10,577 nt of DNA from Candidatus Brevibacterium intestinigallinarum (lineage in GTDB: Bacteria > Actinomycetota > Actinomycetes > Actinomycetales > Brevibacteriaceae). Position 1 is the stretch's first letter. The number at the start of each line of letters is the position of its first letter. Shown piece after piece: positions 6,321 through 10,577 of the stretch. The translations under genes and the position numbers were made by a program. The notes under the pieces are model-generated. The model worked only from the letters and a program-made list of their open reading frames with translations, did no database searches and was not told the origin of the DNA. The DNA is taken from contig DWZY01000207.1 of assembly GCA_019117325.1 (NCBI GenBank), forward strand, positions 1 to 10,577, in the 5' to 3' direction.

Positions 6321-6817
6321 CGGACGAGCCACAGGACGCGGCGGGTCCGCAGGGCGCGGACTCGCCGCAGGGTGCGGAGGTGCCGCAGTCTCTGCCGCGG
6401 CGCCCCGTCCACCTGGGGGTGGCCGCGGGCGTCGTGGGCCTCGAGACGCTGGCGCTGCTGGGCATCGCCGTCGCCTTCGTCGTCCTCGCGACGACCGGGG
6501 GCGAGGTGGGCACCTCGCTGCTGGCACTGGGCGCGATGTTCGCGATCCTGGGTGCCTGCATGGTCGCCGTGACTCGCTCCCTGTGGCTCATGCACCGATG
6601 GGCCAGGCCGGCTGCGATCGCGTGGCAGGTGCTGCAGGCGCTCTTCGGCATCTCGACCTTCCAGGCCGGTCCGCTCCTGGGGCTCGCCGCGATCGTGCCG
6701 GCGGTCGTCTTCCTCTACGCGATCTTCCAGCCCCGGGTCATCTACGCGTTCGAGGACGCGCTCGCCTACTACGAGGCGCACCCGTCGGCGCCCGCACCGC
6801 CGCCCAAGCGCTGGTGA
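6317..6817 (+). CDS. Small four-helix membrane protein of unknown function
   Basis: I do not recognise a named family. The 166-residue protein has a soluble, Pro/Gln/Ala-rich N-terminus (1-28), then four likely membrane helices at about 32-58, 65-86, 97-115 and 117-137. It ends in a C-terminal tail with FEDALAYYEAH and a proline-rich end (PSAPAPPPKRW). The helices are small-residue rich, with short connecting loops such as RSLWLMHRWARP. I chose the GTG at 6317 because it overlaps the add stop in the coupled form GTGA; the frame is open further upstream but only inside add. Coupling to add suggests co-expression, not necessarily a shared function. The N-terminus contains an 18-bp tandem repeat. 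Its stop codon lies inside the convergent hairpin at 6814-6830. Confidence 0.8.
   Translation: MTDEPQDAAGPQGADSPQGAEVPQSLPRRPVHLGVAAGVVGLETLALLGIAVAFVVLATTGGEVGTSLLALGAMFAILGACMVAVTRSLWLMHRWARPAAIAWQVLQALFGISTFQAGPLLGLAAIVPAVVFLYAIFQPRVIYAFEDALAYYEAHPSAPAPPPKRW
6344..6388 (+). repeat. 18-bp tandem repeat, about 2.5 copies, encoding xPQGA[D/E]
   Basis: The 14-mer CCGCAGGG[C/T]GCGGA occurs at 6347-6360 and 6365-6378, and its first six bases recur at 6383-6388, giving an exact 18-bp period. In the reading frame of the membrane protein this yields GPQGAD, SPQGAE, then VPQ (residues 10-24). The in-frame period means copy-number change would lengthen or shorten the cytoplasmic or external N-terminal tail without a frameshift. 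Confidence 0.8.
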
Positions 6818-6830
6818 GGCACCGCCTCAC
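6814..6830. terminator. Hairpin shared by two convergent genes
   Basis: GTGAGGC (6814-6820), loop ACC, GCCTCAC (6824-6830) form a perfect 7-bp stem. It includes the stop codon of the membrane-protein gene (6815-6817) and abuts the stop of the opposing lipoprotein gene (6831-6833). The symmetry means it forms in both transcripts, suiting a bidirectional terminator. Neither side has a T-tract, so its strength is uncertain. Confidence 0.5.
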
Positions 6831-7595
6831 TCACTCCAGGTAGGGGCCGCAGGCCTCGACGAGGAAGTCGCCGGCGGAATCGCCGTCCGTGTCGACGAGT
6901 GCGATCGCGGTGCGCTGGATGCCCCACCAGACGGAGGGCGACGCGCCCCACTGGAGGCGCAGCTCCTCGCGCTGCTCCGCATCGTCCTCGCGGAGGACGT
7001 CCGCCAGGACCTGGGAGGCCGCCTGGATGCGCTCATTGCCGTCCGAGGCCGTGCACCGGGCCTCGTCGTCCGGACCCTTGGGCAGCAGCTCTGTGTGGGT
7101 CTCCGTGTCGACGACCGTGAGCGAGAACGCGGAGTCGCCCAGCTGCTCGACCTCGACGGTGGCGTCCAGGAGGTAGAAGCCCTCCTCGCCCCGCGTGATC
7201 GCGGAGGCGTCGTCGACGGTGAGCGTCACGCTGTCCGGAGTGTCGGGCGTGAGGGAGGCCTCGCCGTCCTCGGGCACCTCCTGATACGTGTGGATCCACG
7301 CGTGCACGTAGGCGTTCTTGCCGGCGTCCGCGGCAACGGTCAGTCCCTGCCACACCGCGTCCGTCTCCTGCGGCCCGCCGGGGCTCACATCGATGACCGG
7401 CACGACGTCCAGGTCGGACGGGGTGGGGACGGACGTGACGTCCTCGCTGGAAACTGAGGGGGTCTCGACCGGGCGCTCGCCCTCGACGACCTGGCAGCCG
7501 CTGACCAGGGCAGCGGTGCCCAGGACTGCGGTGAGGGCCAGGGCTGCTCGGCGTGGTGCGTGTGCGGGGGAGCGGCGGGGTGTGGGAGTGCGCAT
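6831..7595 (-). CDS. Secreted lipoprotein of unknown function
   Basis: A 254-residue predicted lipoprotein. An Arg-rich N-terminus (PRR at 6-8, RR at 15-16) precedes a hydrophobic segment (17-31) and the lipobox LVSGC, with Cys34 lipidated. After a Ser/Thr/Pro/Asp-rich linker (about 35-62) comes a beta-rich domain with the motifs GLTVAADAGKNAYVHAWIH (84-102) and GFYLLDATVEVEQLG (139-153), and a C-terminal part containing WGASPSVWWGIQRTAIALV (216-234). Cys181 and Cys249 are the only other cysteines and could be disulfide-bonded outside the cell. I recognise no enzyme motif or named family. The ATG at 7595 was chosen because it puts the signal peptide at the N-terminus and has GGAGG 11 nt upstream (7607-7611); an upstream extension of 45 codons in the open frame has no signal-peptide sense. 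It lies 58 nt downstream of marR on the same strand but has its own candidate promoter. Confidence 0.82.
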   Translation of the reverse strand: MRTPTPRRSPAHAPRRAALALTAVLGTAALVSGCQVVEGERPVETPSVSSEDVTSVPTPSDLDVVPVIDVSPGGPQETDAVWQGLTVAADAGKNAYVHAWIHTYQEVPEDGEASLTPDTPDSVTLTVDDASAITRGEEGFYLLDATVEVEQLGDSAFSLTVVDTETHTELLPKGPDDEARCTASDGNERIQAASQVLADVLREDDAEQREELRLQWGASPSVWWGIQRTAIALVDTDGDSAGDFLVEACGPYLE

Positions 7596-7624
7596 GGCGG
7601 GAGGATCCTCCGGTCGGGGGAAGA

Positions 7625-7646
7625 GAGGACGGTCCTCGCCAGTGTA
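7625..7646 (-). promoter_or_regulatory. Candidate lipoprotein promoter with adjoining 13-bp palindrome
   Basis: On the minus strand, TACACT (7641-7646) fits the -10 consensus and would start transcription near 7634, leaving a leader of about 39 nt. The predicted start falls inside GAGGAC-G-GTCCTC (7625-7637), a perfect inverted repeat with a single central base. This could be an operator or an mRNA hairpin. The -35 region is weak. The palindrome does not resemble the one in front of marR. Confidence 0.4.
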
Positions 7647-7653
7647 CGGGCGG

Positions 7654-8313
7654 CTATGCGGAATCGGGCAGGTCCGACGCGCGGGATGCGGCGGCCTGAT
7701 CGGCGATGAGCGCTGCACGGGTGCGCGCAACGGACTCGCCCGTGGGGGACTCCGGTGACTCGACCGGGTCGCCGGCTGCGGCCTCGGCGTCGTCCTCGTC
7801 GGGGTGCAGTGGATCTGCGGCCTCGACGCTCGCGACCAGGTGGCGCAGCGAATCGGTGAGGGTCGTGCACTCCGCGTCGTCCAGCGCGCGCAGCATCTGC
7901 GCCTCGAGGCGCAGGAAGTCCGCCAGCGCGTCGTCGACCTTCTGCCGTCCCTGCTCCGTGAGGCCCACGAGGATGCCGCGGCGGTCCGCGGGATCGCGCT
8001 GGCGCGAGACCCAGCCGGCGGTGACGAGGCGGTCGATGCGGTTGGTCATCGTGCCGGAGGTGACGAGCAGCTCGACGGTGAGGGCGGACGGCGACATCTG
8101 GTACGGATCGCCCGCGCGGCGCAGGGAGGAGAGGACGTCGAACGCCCAGATCTCCAGGCCGTGGGAGGCGAAGACCGCCTTGCGCTTGCGATCCAGCTGG
8201 CGGGACAGACGGGTCACGCGGGAGAGGATCTGCATGGGCGTGACGTCCAGATCGGGACGGACGTCACGCCATGCGGCGACGATCCGATCTACCTCATCCG
8301 GTGCCTCTTCCAT
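7654..8313 (-). CDS. MarR-family transcriptional regulator
   Basis: A 219-residue winged-helix regulator that should act as a dimer on DNA. Helical dimerisation segments lie at about 24-50 and 124-163. The DNA-binding part includes SGTMTNRIDRLVTAGWV (86-102), the recognition-helix region, and the wing DPADRRGILVGLT (107-119), which carries the DxRxxxVxLT pattern of the family. Residues 163-195 form an acidic, low-complexity tail (PDEDDAEAAAGDPVESPESP) absent from typical MarR proteins of about 140-170 residues. The ATG at 8313 is 6 nt after a TATCCT box with no ribosome binding site, suggesting a leaderless mRNA. In-frame GTG (8319) and TTG (8337) codons exist but lie in the promoter. A palindrome next to the -10 box suggests autoregulation. 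The effector and targets are unknown; the downstream lipoprotein and the divergent sucC are the neighbouring candidates. Confidence 0.92.
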   Translation of the reverse strand: MEEAPDEVDRIVAAWRDVRPDLDVTPMQILSRVTRLSRQLDRKRKAVFASHGLEIWAFDVLSSLRRAGDPYQMSPSALTVELLVTSGTMTNRIDRLVTAGWVSRQRDPADRRGILVGLTEQGRQKVDDALADFLRLEAQMLRALDDAECTTLTDSLRHLVASVEAADPLHPDEDDAEAAAGDPVESPESPTGESVARTRAALIADQAAASRASDLPDSA

Positions 8314-8319
8314 GGACAC

Positions 8320-8338
8320 AGGATAGCTTGAAGTCAAG
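8320..8338 (-). promoter_or_regulatory. marR -10 box and likely autoregulatory operator
   Basis: TATCCT (8320-8325, minus strand) is a good -10 box 6 nt before the marR ATG. Immediately upstream lies CTTGA-AG-TCAAG (8327-8338), a perfect 12-bp inverted repeat of 5-bp arms. It sits in the -35/-10 spacer, where bound MarR would block RNA polymerase. The TTGACT within it is too close (6 nt) to serve as the -35 box. MarR-family operators are usually palindromes of this size near their own start, so autoregulation is a reasonable inference. Confidence 0.55.
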
Positions 8339-8439
8339 ATTCTTTGTGCCGAAGGGACTTTTCACCGTTGCGTGTCGAGTGCGATCACGGGCACGGAGCT
8401 GGTGCACGGCTGTCGTGAGGCCCACATCCTTGCCCCCGC

Positions 8440-8465
8440 CGCGGGCCCCGCGTCGGGTCTAGACT
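8440..8465 (+). promoter_or_regulatory. Candidate sucC promoter region
   Basis: TAGACT (8460-8465) fits the -10 consensus. Transcription starting near 8471 would give a leader of about 95 nt before the sucC GTG at 8567. Just upstream, CGCGGG-C-CCCGCG (8440-8452) is a perfect 13-bp inverted repeat overlapping the -35 region, but such GC palindromes arise easily by chance here. No riboswitch-like structure is recognisable in the leader. The rest of the marR-sucC gap (8339-8439) shows nothing I can name. Confidence 0.4.
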
Positions 8466-8566
8466 GGCGGGTGGTTGAGATTCCTGAAAGCCAAACCGCA
8501 GACGGACGCCGGAGCGGTCGCAGGAGCGCGACGGCTGTCGGTGACACAACACACGAAGGAAGATAC

Positions 8567-9736
8567 GTGGATCTTTTCGAGTATCAGGCCCGTGACCTGT
8601 TCGAGGAGCACGGTGTCCCCGTGCTCCGGGCTGAGGTCGCAGACACCCCGGATGAAGCGAAGAAGGGCGCAGAGGCCCTGGGCGGCGGCACGGTCGTCGT
8701 CAAGTCGCAGGTGAAGATCGGCGGCCGCGGCAAGGCCGGCGGCGTGAAGCTGGCGCACAACCCGGACGAGGCCGCGCAGCGCGCGGAGGAGATCCTGGGC
8801 CTGGACATCAAGGGCCACGTCACCAAGCGCGTCATGATCGCCGAGGGCGCGGACATCGCGGAGGAGTACTACTTCTCCATCCTCCTGGACCGTGCGAACC
8901 GCACCTACCTCGCCATGTGCTCCAAGGAGGGCGGCATGGACATCGAGGAGCTCGCGGTCGAGCGCCCCGAGGCCCTGGCGAAGGTCGCGGTCAACGCGAT
9001 CACCGGCATCGACGAGGCGAAGGCCCGCGAGATCGCGGAGACCGCCGGCTTCGACGCGGAGACGACGGACAAGCTGATCCCCGTCTTCGTGAAGCTGTGG
9101 GACGTCTTCCAGGGTGAGGACGCGACGCTCGTCGAGGTCAACCCGCTCGTCAAGACCGGTGCCGGCGACATCGTCGCGCTGGACGGCAAGGTCTCCCTGG
9201 ACGAGAACGCGGAGTTCCGCCACGAGAACCACGAGGCGCTGCGCGACATCGACGCAGAGGACCCGCTGGAGCTCAAGGCGAAGAAGCTGGACCTCAACTA
9301 CGTGAAGCTCGACGGTCAGGTCGGCATCATCGGCAACGGCGCGGGCCTCGTCATGTCCACGCTGGATGTCGTCGCGTACGCCGGTGAGAACCACGGCGGC
9401 GTGAAGCCCGCGAACTTCCTGGACATCGGCGGTGGCGCCTCGGCCGAGGTCATGGCCAACGGCCTCGACGTCATCCTGGGCGACGATCAGGTCAAGAGCG
9501 TCTTCGTGAACGTCTTCGGCGGCATCACGGCGTGCGACGCAGTGGCCGACGGCATCGTCAAGGCACTCGAGATCCTGGGCGACTCCGCGACCAAGCCCCT
9601 GGTCGTCCGCCTGGACGGCAACAACGTCGAGGAGGGACGCCGCATCCTCGATGAGGCGAACCACCCGCTCGTCACCCAGATCGACACCATGGACGGCGGA
9701 GCCGACAAGGCCGCCGAGCTCGCGGCCGGCCGCTGA
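8567..9736 (+). CDS. sucC: Succinyl-CoA synthetase (ADP-forming) beta subunit
   Basis: The 389-residue beta subunit of succinyl-CoA synthetase converts succinyl-CoA, ADP or GDP and phosphate to succinate, CoA and nucleoside triphosphate in the TCA cycle. It matches the 388 residues of the E. coli protein. The N-terminal ATP-grasp domain shows KSQVKIGGRGKAGGVK at 46-61 and the metal site EVNPLV (190-195) with Asp206 in ALDGK. The C-terminal ligase domain has GIIGNGAGLVMSTLDV (253-268), FLDIGGGAS (284-292) and NVFGGITACDAVADG (315-329). I chose the GTG at 8567 because GAAGGA lies 6 nt upstream (8555-8560) and the protein then begins with the family's MDLFEYQARDLF. The frame stays open upstream, and an in-frame GTG at 8471 lies 5 nt after a -10 box, so a 32-residue extended form is conceivable. 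sucD follows after 25 nt. Confidence 0.97.
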   Translation: MDLFEYQARDLFEEHGVPVLRAEVADTPDEAKKGAEALGGGTVVVKSQVKIGGRGKAGGVKLAHNPDEAAQRAEEILGLDIKGHVTKRVMIAEGADIAEEYYFSILLDRANRTYLAMCSKEGGMDIEELAVERPEALAKVAVNAITGIDEAKAREIAETAGFDAETTDKLIPVFVKLWDVFQGEDATLVEVNPLVKTGAGDIVALDGKVSLDENAEFRHENHEALRDIDAEDPLELKAKKLDLNYVKLDGQVGIIGNGAGLVMSTLDVVAYAGENHGGVKPANFLDIGGGASAEVMANGLDVILGDDQVKSVFVNVFGGITACDAVADGIVKALEILGDSATKPLVVRLDGNNVEEGRRILDEANHPLVTQIDTMDGGADKAAELAAGR

Positions 9737-9761
9737 GCCCTCGAAAGGACTGACTAGAAAA

Positions 9762-10577
<816 letters not shown>

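Noticed and set aside
3327..6527. Minus-strand open frame of 1066 codons opposite the hydrolase, BMP-like protein and add
   Set aside because: It mirrors three confident genes and shows low-complexity Arg/Pro/Ala sequence with no motif; a codon-bias shadow.
8332..8337. TTGACT read as the -35 box of marR
   Set aside because: It is only 6 nt from the -10 box; it is better explained as half of the palindrome.
8440..8452. GC-only palindrome CGCGGGCCCCGCG as a sucC operator
   Set aside because: GC-only inverted repeats of this size are common by chance at this base composition; I note it but do not argue for function.

Overview
The window is very GC-rich DNA from an actinobacterium. It is coding on both strands with little spacing, uses several GTG starts, has many TAnnnT -10 boxes without clear -35 boxes, and carries actinobacterial-type SdhC/SdhD, Add and SucC proteins. 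A Micrococcales- or Actinomycetales-type organism is the best guess; the sequence does not allow a species call. I see 11 protein genes, two of them cut by the window edges. I see no RNA gene, insertion sequence, prophage, CRISPR array or recognisable defence system.

Left part (1-1242, minus strand): the start of a succinate dehydrogenase operon in the order sdhC-sdhD-sdhA. sdhA runs off the left edge. Divergent from it, across about 240 bp of regulatory DNA, is a plus-strand group: a GDP-mannose pyrophosphorylase (manC), an M20-family metallo-amidohydrolase, a diverged BMP-family (nucleoside-binding type) lipoprotein, adenosine deaminase (add), and a small four-helix membrane protein whose start overlaps the add stop. 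The hydrolase and lipoprotein are 2 nt apart.

Middle right (6831-8313, minus strand): a secreted lipoprotein of unknown function and, upstream of it, a MarR-family regulator with a palindrome in its own promoter. The lipoprotein converges on the membrane-protein gene with only 13 nt between the stop codons, and a perfect hairpin fills that gap. Right part (8567-10577, plus strand): sucC and sucD, encoding succinyl-CoA synthetase; sucD is cut by the right edge.

Together, the flanks encode two consecutive TCA-cycle steps (succinyl-CoA to succinate by SucCD, succinate to fumarate by SDH), pointing away from each other. Between them lie sugar-nucleotide supply (ManC), amide hydrolysis, and what looks like a remnant of a purine-nucleoside uptake and salvage locus (BMP-like protein plus Add, with no ABC transporter genes). 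Most genes are ordinary housekeeping genes. The points worth a second look are the two unassigned cell-envelope proteins, the degenerate BMP protein, in-frame upstream start codons at sdhC and sucC, several genes that look leaderless, and palindromes in the sdhC, marR and lipoprotein promoters.
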